Source: Uranotaenia lowii (taxonomy: Eukaryota; Arthropoda; Insecta; Diptera; Culicidae). From it: 64,000 bases of DNA. The notes beneath the pieces are model-generated. The model saw only the letters and a list, made by a program, of their open reading frames with translations, ran no database searches and was not told where the DNA came from. The position numbers and the translations under genes are program-made. Below are positions 1 through 10,448 of this stretch, piece by piece; the first letter of the stretch is position 1, and every line of letters starts with the position of its first letter. The stretch is taken from contig NC_073693.1 in NCBI RefSeq assembly GCF_029784155.1, forward strand, positions 165,407,104 through 165,471,103, written 5' to 3'.

Positions 1-655
1 CAGATGACTAGTCGCTTCTAGAGCGTTTATCTCCAAAGAGATTGCGTTCCTATGAAATCTGGTGCAAAACATGTCGAAACAGGTGCCAAGCTATTTGAAA
101 TTGCTTCTCTGATATTGAATTTGATGAAGGTCGAATTTTAGCAAGGTATTTTCAAAAACATATCATACTTTCAACCACACGTATCCAAACAATCAGGCAT
201 TCAGGACGATTGTTGAAAACAAAATTAAAAAGTTCAAAATTTATGCATGTTTTTAAATTTATGAAAAATCGTTATTGAAGACAAGATCTAAATAATATTA
301 AAGAGCAATTTGAGTTTTTGATTTGATTTAGCAAATAATCTGAATAAACCCGAGCAAAACTCGGGAAATTGTAAACAATATCTGGACATCTCGGCCAGAT
401 TTGACTTATCTAGATTCTTTACTGGATTTATGGGAAAACCTGAATATATCCAGAAAATCTGGAATAAACTATAATCAAAGTATGAAGCGATACTTGTCAG
501 CCTTCTCCTAAACGATCTACAGTGAAAGATACGCGGGTACATCATAGATGTTTCGCTGAAACCATAAGTTTTTAATGATAGTGTAGCTTTTACATAATTA
601 CTTTTGGATATTTGATAAATTATCCAAAATTATTTGAAAAATTTACAAGTCCGTA
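1..655. other. Unassigned AT-rich sequence
   Basis: I see no coding region with recognisable domains and no clear repeat boundary. Short open frames here lack recognisable motifs and look like chance frames. Confidence 0.5.
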
Positions 656-659
656 GTAG

Positions 660-796
660 ATATTCGGCCTATTCGGCCTATTCGGCCGAATACTTAGCTC
701 AACTATTCGGTGAGCCGAATATTCGGCCTAACGGTTTTTTGGCGGTATTCGGCGCCGAATATTCGGCCGACCGAATATTCGGTACATCTCTAATGT
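660..796. repeat. Array of ATTCGGCCGAAT palindromes, probable hAT-type terminus
   Basis: The stretch is built from overlapping copies of ATTCGGCC, CCGAATATTCGG and GGCGCCGAAT, so it can fold on itself repeatedly. Its right edge, read on the minus strand, begins AGAGATGTACCGAATATTCG. From memory this resembles the termini of a widespread insect hAT family. I could not find a matching opposite terminus or a target-site duplication, so it is probably a truncated end of a non-autonomous element. Confidence 0.5.
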
Positions 797-2401
797 ATTC
801 ATTAGACTGATGTGATAACACATTAAGGACCCCGAAGAAATCCAAGTAAGGAACACTAAAATTTGGTTTTTCCTATTTTAACACATTAGGTGTTATAATA
901 CTTTTAACGCGATTAGAAACTCTTTGAAGCTAGTTCATAAGGTTCCAAACATGTAGTTGCATATTTTTAATTTTTAATGTAACATGATAGTTAAAGAATG
1001 TTTACATTTTTAGTGCACCAAAAGTTAATTTTGGAAAGCTTGCTTGGAAGTTGCCCTTCAAAATGCAAAAATATGCCACGGAAGATACAATGATAAATCA
1101 AGCTTTTTACAGGAATTTTCTCAAGTTTAATATATTGTAAGGAATTTGAAATTGAAAAGTAATATTACTGCATCAAACATCTAAAAATTGGTTTAGTTTA
1201 ATCTGGCATATGGTGCAATATGTTAGCGAAAAAAAGTTAATAATGACATTCTTCTGCAAACAACAATCAGTTAAACTAAACTGGAATGTGTGTAGATGCA
1301 AAAATAGAACTTCTTTAAAATATGAGTGGTACAAACGCTTTAATCATCCGTAAAACTTAGCTGAAAGATGATTTTTATGTTGCAAATAAAGGATGTGGTT
1401 GCGAAATAGTTCCGTTAACAATTATTCGCAGTAATTTGATATTGATTACCATAGCATTTGTGTTAGTGATTTGTGTTAGACAACGATGTTCGACTGAAAT
1501 TCTCACCTTGAAATGCTTGTAAATTCGGTAGGAAAACGATCGATTTTCAATTGAATTGGATAGCAAAAAACTTATATTTCGTTTGTTAACACAATAACAC
1601 TATGTTCACAAGAAAGGCAATTTCATATTGGTTCTAGTGATGAAATTACATTGGCGATGTTTGACAAAAATATTATAATAAATGAAAAAGGGAAGTGCTT
1701 TCTGGATTTTGAAAAGTCAGCAAAAATTCTTACTTTACAGACGGGCGCAGTGGGCGTTAATCAAGGTGAATAAAAATCAATGATTTAAAAAAAAGTCGGA
1801 TTTTTTCAAATTTAAATTCGACTTTGTATCTAACGCCTCAAACAGCCTATGTTTCTTGAGCATAGTTTTATTGCCTAAACCTTACGTTAACAGAAATACT
1901 CAAAATCCAGTGCAAAGCCTACTTTAGATGTTGGAAAATTCTCAGAAAATGCAAACTGAACATTATCCATTTGAATAGTCGTCAAAAATTCTATGTTTCG
2001 TATTTTATGGATCCAAAGGTGCGGAAATTTGAAAAATTGCGTCTTTTTATAATCCACTTTTAAAAAATTTCTACTGCGACTGGAACAGTTTTGGCGATTG
2101 GTAGGCAAAGGTTGAAAGTGTCGGACGCGTTTTGTCGGAACTGGGAAATTTTCTCTTTTTTTAAATTTATCAATAAATCATACTTTCGATATATAAGGGC
2201 TCTTTATATTTTAACTTCTAAAAGGCCTTTCAACTGGTACTCAATAAAGTGATATAGAAAAACTGATGGAAATTCTACATCTAACACAATCAAAAAATTA
2301 TATGTTTATTCTCACATTTCCAATAGTAAAATTCTAGCATGGATTATAGTTGTTGTTTTCTTCTTAGAATATTTTCATTCTTGAACGATAGATTTGAATT
2401 C
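797..2401. other. Unassigned AT-rich sequence
   Basis: About 1.6 kb with no reading frame that I recognise and no clear repeat. It may be intergenic or decayed transposon. Confidence 0.5.
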
Positions 2402-2422
2402 AGTAACACTGGTTTGCCAATA

Positions 2423-2817
2423 GCGCTGATGTGGTCTAGTGGATAGGCTGGCGCGAGTCTGGTAACCCAGGCGTACTGGGTTCGATTTCCGGTATCGGTA
2501 AGAAAATCTTTTGGGTTCGAATCCCATAAGTTGCCGACAGGTGAGATGCTTGGGGAGTAAGTAGAGGCCAGTCTCGAACCCACCCTTGTCCTTCCTCCAA
2601 CTGGTATCAGGAGGAGTTGGTTTATTATCTTGAACTGCATTCTGTCCATATCCAGCCGGAATGGATATAATGAAGTGCATGATGGTCTAACCAACGTCTC
2701 ATGATCGCTTACTATTCTACGCTGCCTACTCTAAACTTTAAAATTTCCTTCTCCTAACTATCTCTTATTTTCATTTCCAACGTCAGCTCCCCGAGATATT
2801 TAAACGCCACAAAAAAA
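2423..2817 (+). mobile_element. tRNA-derived SINE, full length, with 21-bp TSD
   Basis: The 5' head looks like a tRNA with an internal RNA polymerase III promoter. An A-box-like TGGTCTAGTGG lies at 2432-2442 and a B-box GGTTCGATTTCC at 2479-2490. A tRNA-unrelated body follows and the element ends in an A run at about 2810-2817. It is flanked by a perfect 21-bp direct repeat (2402-2422 and 2818-2838, core ACACTGGTTTGCC), as expected for LINE-mediated insertion. The roughly 395-bp length fits mosquito SINEs of the Feilai type, but I cannot assign the family. It depends on a partner LINE for retrotransposition and encodes no protein. Confidence 0.88.
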
Positions 2818-2838
2818 AGTAACACTGGTTTGCCAATA

Positions 2839-4869
2839 AAGAAAAAAAAGTACAAGCAGAACTAATTTTAACCATATCATATGGATAATGAGCTTAAAAG
2901 CTCAACATTATTTTCGGAGTTTCATGATCACGTGAAATCTGTACGCCAATTGTCGTATAAAATTGAAACACTTTTCATTGGAAACAGCAATTAGAAAAGG
3001 ATGTAACTCTTCTGTAAGACTCGATCAATACAATAAGGCTATTCGCGTCGTTATTATTAGCCATTTCAAATTATTCGTGACTTAATCGTAAAAATATCGA
3101 CAATAATCGTGATTCAATTCAATGAAGTAGTCAAAATCAAAATGAAATTAAAAAAAAAATCAATAATTTGTGATGGATAATAATCACTGTAGCTCAATTG
3201 AAAGGAAATCAAGATACGCTTACAGAGGCTCCGAACCAATCTATGATGGTGTCGTTCGACCCTTGCCTTGGTCAACAATTATCCAATTACTAGCTGATTT
3301 TACCTGGCCTTGCTCGGGTTCACAATAGATATTAATCAAAATGAGTCGTTTGATTTTTCGAAATGTTAGAAGCTTTATATTCATCATTTTAAGAAATTGG
3401 GCCCATGTTTGGCCACGTAAGTTTTGTAAGTCTTTTAAAAGTTTTTATTGAGATTATTCACTGTGTTTATCGATTTCATTTTTTTTAGAAAAAGCTTATA
3501 GTTTTAAGGATTATGAATTGAATTTAAAAAAAAATTCCTTCTTCTCTATCACAAAAAACTTTAATCACTTTTGGAGACTATCCCACTTTTCAAGATGGAT
3601 GATCTCCCTGTACAATGGTATATTTAAGTTTTATTTAATTAAAAATTTCTAAAAACACTTCCGAACCTTGTTGAATCATGTTTAAGACTCATTTGGCATG
3701 TTTTCAATTGTATGTGTGCTTTTTTCGCTTTTTTAATTTAACACTGTTTTTCTTAAATGTTGAAAGTTGCACTTAAAGTTTCTTGGAGTTATCGAAAAGA
3801 AATCATCTCTGAACCGAAATAACCATTTAAATGTTATGGAAATGGTCTTATTTGAGTTCCATTAATTATTTTGAAGAGTGATCAATGTTATAATTCTTTG
3901 AAATCATTTGTTTGAACTCGCAGTACCAAACGGTTTTTTTTTCAAAATTGGATGGTAGAATTGAACACATTGATGACCAAAAATAAATCAAAAAGTATAA
4001 GTAAATTGGCCAATGAAATAGAATTGTATAAAACTTAAAACCTCAGATTGTATTATCTAATCAATTTTCTAAACTCCCATTTAGATTCCCCGGCGGCTAT
4101 CAAAGCGTTGAAATTGCAGCCTTCAACATATAACTCTGAATCTAATGATTTTTTCTTTCTCTATAAGGAATCCTAAAAATTTGAAAATGGTTGGTTAAAA
4201 GCTGGAGTTTATGAAAATCGGTTCATTAGTTTTTCAGCATTCAGTCCAAATAGTTATTCAGCTGAAGAAGCCAATTCACTGTTGACTGTTCAGTTCACTG
4301 TATATCCTTGTAAACTCTCAAAGCCTCTCAGCGGGGCGTAGGCAGCACATTGAAAATCACTACAATTTTAGTCAATATATTCTTTACAGGTTAGTTGTAT
4401 TTTTCAATACAAAATGTAGGCTCATTATTCCATCCAAATATCTCGTACCGGTACCAGGTGTTTTGAACAGTAGAAGGAAAAAACACCCGCCAAAATTTTA
4501 CCTTTCAGATCTTTGATGCTCAGCAAGCTTTGATTTGCTTTCCAGTCCACGTGAACTCTTGATGGTCGTTTCTAATGTCCGGCCCATGGTGATGGTGAAA
4601 ACAACCCCGCCAAAGGGAAAAAATTGGTTCTGAAAAATGGGTGCCATGACTTTTGGTTTGTGGGAAAAAAACGAAAGTTCTATGGGAGGGTCCCTTTTCT
4701 CAGGTGGGAGGGGCTCGAAACTATTACTAAAAACTTTCCATGGTCCAAACACATAACTGTACCAAATTTCAGGCTGATCGGTTAGGCGGTGTGGATTTGT
4801 ATAAGGTGCATACAAACATATATAGTCCAACTCATCTTTATATATTAGATTAAAGGCCGCTGGCTCTAT
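2839..4869. other. Unassigned AT-rich sequence
   Basis: About 2 kb of low-complexity AT-rich DNA. A 110-codon frame on the minus strand (4498-4830) has no recognisable motif, and I leave it uncalled. Confidence 0.45.
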
Positions 4870-5353
4870 CGCATTGTTCTCTTCAATTGTCTATTACAAT
4901 CAATTACTTACGGTTTCCTCCACAAAATGGTGATCCAGACCCAAATAGCAGAGTTCGAAACTTTTTGTTGATATCGGCGAAAAGGTCAATAGACTTAGCA
5001 CTAGTTTTCCAGCTTTTTCTACTCGTGCTTCTCGCGGAAAAGATTCCTGCTGCCGAAATGTATCCACCAAAATTTAATCACCTTCAATTTATCAAAATTG
5101 CCTCAGTGAAAGTAAAATATGACTTCTGGCGCGCCGCAACAACACCAGTCAAATCCAACCAGCTTGTTATCAATCTGATCATAGCAACACAGAGTGCATT
5201 TATCCTAATCGCAGCAACTCTGAAACTTACGTCAAATAGTATATATAAGATGGAAATATTGCAATAAAGTTTCATTCCTTATCTGGCAGTCATTAAATAA
5301 AGTATTGAATTCAAGAGTTTGGAACCGAAGGAAGTTTTGGAAGTTCAAACCGC
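4870..5353 (+). other. Possible LTR and leader upstream of the gypsy-like gag
   Basis: This stretch immediately precedes the gag-like frame at 5354. It has a TATA-like AGTATATATAAG near 5238-5249, followed within about 20 bp by AATAAAG, then another AATAAAG near 5297. Promoter-like and polyadenylation-like signals this close together are typical of an LTR. No second copy of the sequence was found downstream, so LTR identity is inferred from position only. Confidence 0.3.
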
Positions 5354-5719
5354 ATGGAGGAAATTTTCAAGATGATCCTGCATCAAAATCGACAAATGGC
5401 GGAGCAGAATCAACGTTTGATGGTAGTCATGGAGCGTTTCACCAATCAAGCGGCCTCCCATCAGCCAGCAAACAATCCGGAACTGGTCATCGAATCCCTT
5501 TCATCTAACATCCGGGAATTCTGCTACGATCCGGACAGTGGTCTGACGTTTGACCGCTGGTATCAAAAATACGAAGACTTTTTCCTCCTGGATGGTTCCA
5601 AACTCGACGATGCGGCCAAGGTTCGGTTATTGCTCCGAAGTCTCAACGTTACCGTCCACGATAGGTATCTAACTTCATTCTACCCAAACATCCGAGGGAA
5701 TTCAGCTTTGCTGAGACTG
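5354..5719 (+). pseudogene. Gypsy-like gag, N-terminal part (split by hAT insertion)
   Basis: The frame starts MEEIFKMILHQNRQM and contains a gag-type capsid segment: FCYDPDSGLTFDRWYQKYED, then KLDDAAKVRLLLRSL. The same arrangement occurs in the degenerate gypsy element at 57637-59361 (YDPVTE, then KQLDDNAEVRLLLRKI), so the two belong to the same lineage. The frame is interrupted at 5719 by a hAT element and resumes at 10457 after one copy of the 8-bp duplication TGAGACTG (5712-5719, 10449-10456). No zinc knuckle, protease or RT survives nearby. It is a structural-protein remnant of a Ty3/gypsy retrotransposon. Confidence 0.75.
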
Positions 5720-7807
5720 CAGTGTTCGGCATCGCTAACTGAAAAATTAGCGCTGCTAATTAAATCGCTAACTCATACAAAGTTAGCGATCGCTAATTAA
5801 ATACGCTAAATGTGCCAAAAAAGTTATCGCTTTAAGCTTAAAGCGCTAATCGCTAATAGCTAACTGTTTACCAACATTAAGGCCGGAACAAATATTAAAG
5901 CGTAGTTCTTTTAGAACTGGGACAGTTACGAATGCGTGTATCTCAAGAACCATTCGTTTGATCGAAATACTTTCTATGAAGAAAATGAAGGTAATGTTAT
6001 GATACTTCATGAAAAAATTTAAAAAAAAAATATTTATCGTTTTTTGTTAGAGAAATTTCTATTTTATTCTTGGTATCTCTCATTGGCCGGCGCACACTTT
6101 TTACAGTCATGGTATTGATCAGTTTTTCCAACATATATTTCGTCAAATCTATATTTTAGGTGGCTTTGCCCTCCTCCTTCAATTTCTGATATTTGGCGGT
6201 CCAATACTTCTCTTTTAAAAGAAACTGGAAGCATTTGAGTGGATACAGTAGTTTCGAAATGAACAAATTTGATTATTTTTGACCACATTTTTGAACGTTT
6301 TTAATGGAATTTCTTCTGGCAAAATCTGATAATAACGAAGTAAAACCATCATAAGATGTTATAATAAGATAAAATCGGTTAGTATAAATCGAAGGTTGCG
6401 GGTGGTACATACAAGATTACTCTTTTTAGGCTTTTAAAAATAGCGAAACCCAAAGTTTCGTTTTGAAAATTTTTGTTTTTTTTTCGCAGGAGCAGAATTT
6501 CAGCAAATCATTATAATTTTATACAAAATAACCAGCAAATACATACTTTAATATACTCGGGATTTTGCAACGAGCAGACATGGTATAGAATCCAAACGCT
6601 GGAATTTATTCAATATTGGGTATTTCATAAGTTTTGTCGTTCATCAGAAATCATCTGTCCCATAGCCTCGGTGCCGGCTTTACAGCTTACGAGCTCTGGA
6701 ACTAGCAAAAAATGGTTGTTTGAGGTTGGGTTTGAATGAGTCATCATTAGGAAAAACTTTCAGCTTATCGGAGAAAATTGTTTTTAACATTTCAGCGATC
6801 TACCCTAAGTTTTTCGCTTATTGAAAATTAAAAATAATGGTATGAGACTTGACTTCCCAGATTACCCTCAACCGTAGTTGCCGATCATGTGCTTCACTCC
6901 AATGCTTGATTTTAACTTTGTGGACATTATTGACAGTGTTTGCAAACTTATCCACCCCAAAAACTCAGTAATTCTTTGAATAATCAACGGTTTTGTCAGC
7001 TAACAATTTGATAATGACGAATTTTAAAGGAAACTGTGCAAAATTATTTTTTATTCTTTTTCTCTTGCATCGTAAATAATTCAAAAACGCGTGAATCTGA
7101 AATTTTGAAAAAATAGGTCGAATAGTATTTTTACAGGCAACAAAATGCTATCAAAATTTTGAATATCCGATAACCAGTAAACGAGCTATTAGCAAATGAA
7201 AGTGTCCCATTTCTAAAAGATCTAAGCTTTAAATTTTTCTCTAGTCACGCACTTCCCCCTTTCGATTTTTCCAACTTACTGAAGTTTCAAGTATTTAATT
7301 TAAAATTAGATAAATTGATCGTATTTTTATAAAATTATATGAGCAAAACCAAAACTGTCAAAGATAGGAGTTTTAACGAGCCTCTGTGTTCTATAAATTA
7401 AAACAAACGATTTTCGAACAATTAAAGAAAGAGCAAAAGAACAGAATGTGGAAAATGGGAGCTCTCTCTCTCTCTTTTTTTTATTTAAATTATGGTTAAA
7501 AGTTTACTCGATTGATTGGTTTTGTGCAAAGTAGATAGTATGCAATTTTGCTGCAAATAATCTTTTGTGCAATTCATTTTTTGTTTGTTTTGGCATTATT
7601 TTACATAATCCTCATTTAAAACCTTTAACCTGTTTTCCCCTTTTTCAAATTTGCCGGAGCAATGTCAAACGTTTATACAATTTCTATTTTAATTTAAAAC
7701 GAAGGCTACAATAGTGATTTTAACTTTTTTTATATGAACTGATCTGAAAAATCTCTAGAAAACTGTATTGTGAAAAGTTAATAGCTCAACCACTTGAAAA
7801 CAAATGC

Positions 7808-8057
7808 TGTAGTGTCAGACCATTTTTATTACGGCAAAAGAAACAACTTTCCTCGATAAAAGATCGAACTAAAGAGGGTTTTTATTTCATCGTCATAAAA
7901 AATTATAACTTTTCCCGCGCAAAGTACAATAAATTAACGGCTAAAACAATCAAATTGGCAACATTCAGAATCATTCACAATGGTAACGGTACAAGGGGTT
8001 ATGCACAAACTTTTGTGACGCTCGTTTCAGGGTAACCAAAACAATCGAAACCAAACA
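7808..8057 (-). repeat. 3' LTR of the BEL/Pao-type element
   Basis: 250 bp, starting TGTAGTGTCAG and ending ACCAAACA on the + strand. By eye it matches the copy at 9788-10037 at every position except one (TGTA versus TGTT). The polypurine-like run expected just inside (minus strand, ending GTGGCCAGTA) is short. Confidence 0.92.
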
Positions 8058-8085
8058 TACTGGCCACCTAAAACGGGAGTATGAC

Positions 8086-8222
8086 ATTTGGCATAAAGCC
8101 ATTTGGCATAATGCCTTTTGGCATAAAGCCATTTGGCATAAAAGCCATTTGGCATAAAGGCCATTTGGCATAAAGGCCATTTGGCATAAAAGCCATTTGG
8201 CATAAAGCCATTTGGCATAATT
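8086..8222. repeat. Left tandem array of CATTTGGCATAAAGC units
   Basis: Nine consecutive 15-16 bp units differing mainly in the number of A's and in AAGC/AAGGC/AATGC endings. The array is the outer arm of the foldback element, and the variants are mirrored in order in the right arm. Confidence 0.9.
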
Positions 8223-8889
8223 TCAGCTTACCGAGTGGTGACTGTTTAAATAAACTTGCAATTTTTTTTTCAAATTTTGCGGCGTTGCCGCAAACATCGG
8301 GGATGCAGGGGGTGAGGCGGCACAAAGCCGCCGAGGCTCCCCAATCCGAGGTGGCCGCCGACCCGCCGTCGGAAGCGGCGGCCATATTACATTGGTCTAG
8401 GTCTACTGGGGCCTCCTAGGTTTACGTGAAAGCTAGGGGTGATCCCTTAGCCCCGTCCGCCGCGCGATAGCGCGAAGGACACACTTTCATGAAAGTTCGA
8501 ACGCGCAGCGTGAGGAGTCGGTTAAAGCTTAGGTCTAAACGCCTTACTTATTGCGGTTCTACAAAAGTCAACACCAGCCTCCTCACGCTGCGCGTTCAAA
8601 CTTATATTAAATATTGTCCTTCGCGCTATCGCGCGGCGGACGGGGCTAAGGGATCATCCCTAGCTTTCACGTAAACCTAGGAGGCCCCAGTAGACCTAGA
8701 CCAATGTAATAAGGCCGCCGCTTCCGACGGCGGGTCGGCGGCCACCTCGGATTGGGGAGCCTCAGCGGCTTTGTGCCGCCTCACCCCCTGCCTCCTCGAT
8801 GTTTGCGGCAATGCCGCAAAACTTAAGAAAAGAAAACATGCAACGTTGACCGAAAAGTGAATCTCAACGTGATCACACGAAAAAAGAAA

Positions 8890-9010
8890 TTATGCCAAAT
8901 GGCTTTATGCCAAATGACCTTTATGCCAAATGGCCTTTATGCCAAATGGCTTTTATGCCAAATGGCTTTATGCCAAAAGGCATTATGCCAAATGGCTTTA
9001 TGCCAAATGT
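8890..9010. repeat. Right tandem array (inverse of the left array)
   Basis: Eight units reading TTATGCCAAATGGC. The order of variant units, including the odd AAAAGGCATT unit, mirrors the left arm. The two arms therefore arose by inversion of one array or are kept alike by gene conversion. Confidence 0.9.
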
Positions 9011-9266
9011 CATACTCCCCCTAAAACAACTGTTTTACATCTAGCAGCCCTATATTTGTTTTGGTTTCAAATCACGATATTGAAGCACAGAATTATTCTT
9101 CCACCAACTACTGGCGCAAAGTGTTCATCGTCGAAAGGGTCACTTTGCTGCGAAATGCATCTTGCATCTTGCAGACTGGGTCACAAAAAAAACTGGACGA
9201 TGAGCTTGAGAAACGTCGGCACAGGTAGGTAACTTATAACATCAGCAGCTTGCCTCTGGATTCGGG

Positions 9267-9623
9267 TCACATAGGAGTGATAGTTTGGACTATCGGAACA
9301 ACAGGCGTGCTTACGAGCCAGCAAGCACGGTGGATATCCAGATGGCAGGTATTCAACCTAAATACCACCGCTTTCCATTCGGGATGACGTTTCGGGACGG
9401 GTCGGAATACAAGGATTTGTTCATAGTACTGGAAAGAAGTTACGGACGGGCACTGACTGGCAGTCAGTACCGCAGGATCCCGGATGGCTGATGTTAGGCC
9501 GTCAACATCAGTACTCCCATTCGGGCTGCACGGTCGATCCGCAACGATGGCAGGGTTCAGGAGGGTTAGGGTCATTGTTGATGGAAGCTCGATCTTCACG
9601 GTGACTTGTTGTATATGGTACAC
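9267..9623 (-). CDS. Uncharacterised 118-codon frame inside the BEL/Pao-type element
   Basis: The frame starts MYHIQQVTVKIELPS about 165 bp inside the 5' LTR on the element's sense strand, where gag would begin. It has no zinc knuckle and no gag motif that I recognise. It could be a truncated gag N-terminus or chance. Position and orientation are the only support. Confidence 0.2.
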   Translation of the reverse strand: MYHIQQVTVKIELPSTMTLTLLNPAIVADRPCSPNGSTDVDGLTSAIRDPAVLTASQCPSVTSFQYYEQILVFRPVPKRHPEWKAVVFRLNTCHLDIHRACWLVSTPVVPIVQTITPM

Positions 9624-9769
9624 ATATTTGCACGGGTTAGGTTGCAGGTCGGGATTGGTAACTGAGCGGCGTAGATCGTCTATGTAAAGGGTCAGACAGG
9701 TACAGCGAAAGGTTACCCAGGGCAGGATTGCTTAATGGGTGATGAACTCCTGGCAAAAGCTTCCTGCAT

Positions 9770-9787
9770 CCTGGTCACGGCACCAAA
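9770..9787 (-). other. Primer-binding site of the BEL/Pao-type element
   Basis: On the minus strand the bases after the 5' LTR are TT followed by TGGTGCCGTGACCAGG. The TGG start complements a tRNA CCA end. The tRNA species was not identified. Confidence 0.7.
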
Positions 9788-10037
9788 TGTTGTGTCAGAC
9801 CATTTTTATTACGGCAAAAGAAACAACTTTCCTCGATAAAAGATCGAACTAAAGAGGGTTTTTATTTCATCGTCATAAAAAATTATAACTTTTCCCGCGC
9901 AAAGTACAATAAATTAACGGCTAAAACAATCAAATTGGCAACATTCAGAATCATTCACAATGGTAACGGTACAAGGGGTTATGCACAAACTTTTGTGACG
10001 CTCGTTTCAGGGTAACCAAAACAATCGAAACCAAACA
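9788..10037 (-). repeat. 5' LTR of the BEL/Pao-type element
   Basis: Near-identical 250-bp copy of 7808-8057. Being 5' on the minus strand, it would carry the element's promoter. The single mismatch between LTRs suggests a recent insertion. Confidence 0.92.
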
Positions 10038-10448
10038 AATGCTGATGAAGAGATGTTGAAAATAGTTTTATATTGTTTAACACCTTTTATTGTTATCTTC
10101 TTCTGTAAAAGTTGCTAAAAAAGTGCTTAAAGAGAGAAAAATGACACTAAATACATCTTTTCTCTAACTCTAGTACGCATTCCTCCATTGAATCCAATTA
10201 TGCAATCAGAATTATGCACAATGTCACTTTGACTTGATTAATGAAAGAAAGTTTATTCTATCACAAATAATTCGAGAGTTTTATACAAATATATGGGACT
10301 TAGCGATCTTCCATTAGCGGAACCAAAAAATAGCGGAACTTTTCAATTCGCTAAATCATACCAAACTTAGTGGCAAAATTAAACCGCTAACAAAAAGTTA
10401 GCGGACTAACTAGCGAATAGCGGATTAGCGCTTTTGTGCCGAACACTG

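Larger units (their letters stand above)
8075..9019. mobile_element. Foldback transposon with tandem-repeat arms and GC-rich core
   Basis: 945 bp flanked by the 8-bp duplication CCTAAAAC (8067-8074, 9020-9027). The termini are GGGAGTATGACATTTGGCAT and its inverse. Outer arms (about 8086-8222 and 8890-9010) are 8-9 tandem copies of a 15-16 bp unit, CATTTGGCATAAAGC, in opposite orientation. Inner arms (about 8279-8517 and 8579-8820) form a second, GC-rich inverted repeat, leaving a loop of about 61 nt (8518-8578). Nearly the whole element is self-complementary. No protein is encoded; the frames reading as repeated MPNGFYAKW are translations of the tandem repeat. The transposase source is unknown. 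Confidence 0.88.
7808..10037 (-). mobile_element. Non-autonomous BEL/Pao-type LTR element
   Basis: Two 250-bp direct repeats bound the element, flanked by the 5-bp duplication AATGC (7803-7807, 10038-10042). On the minus strand the 5' LTR is 9788-10037. The sequence just inside it reads TTTGGTGCCGTGACCAGGAT, a primer-binding site beginning TGG two bases after the LTR. Such a site is usual in BEL/Pao elements (from memory). The internal region (8058-9787) encodes no recognisable gag or pol and contains a foldback insertion at 8075-9019. It is therefore a short, non-autonomous derivative that would need enzymes in trans. Confidence 0.85.
5720..10448. mobile_element. Non-autonomous hAT element inserted in gag
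   Basis: Its ends are CAGTGTTCGGCA and, inverted, TGCCGAACACTG, flanked by the exact 8-bp duplication TGAGACTG. An 8-bp target duplication and CA...TG termini are the hAT signature. Both subterminal regions (5730-5870 and 10300-10440) are dense with TTAGCG/CGCTAA motifs in both orientations, the usual form of hAT transposase binding sites. I find no transposase reading frame. Of the 4.73 kb, 2.23 kb is a later BEL/Pao-type LTR insertion with a foldback element inside it, so the hAT itself is about 2.5 kb. Removing the element and one TSD rejoins the gag frame. Confidence 0.9.

Noticed and set aside
2423..2500. A functional tRNA gene
   Set aside because: A- and B-box motifs are present but the cloverleaf is poor, and the sequence continues into a SINE body with A tail and 21-bp duplication.
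5305..5508. An alternative frame beginning MNSRVWNRRKFWKF
   Set aside because: It overlaps the gag frame at 5354, which has recognisable gag motifs and matches another gag in the window.
8279..8820. Bacterial contamination explaining the GC-rich core
   Set aside because: The core is symmetrically inverted and lies inside exact insertion boundaries, so it is part of the transposon.
8086..9010. Regularly spaced repeats resembling a CRISPR array
   Set aside because: The units are contiguous 15-16 bp tandem copies without unique spacers, arranged as inverted arms of a transposon in a eukaryotic genome.
8027..9090. Open frames encoding repeated MPNGFYAKW-like peptides on both strands
   Set aside because: They are translations of the 15-bp tandem repeat in the foldback arms and occur in several frames.
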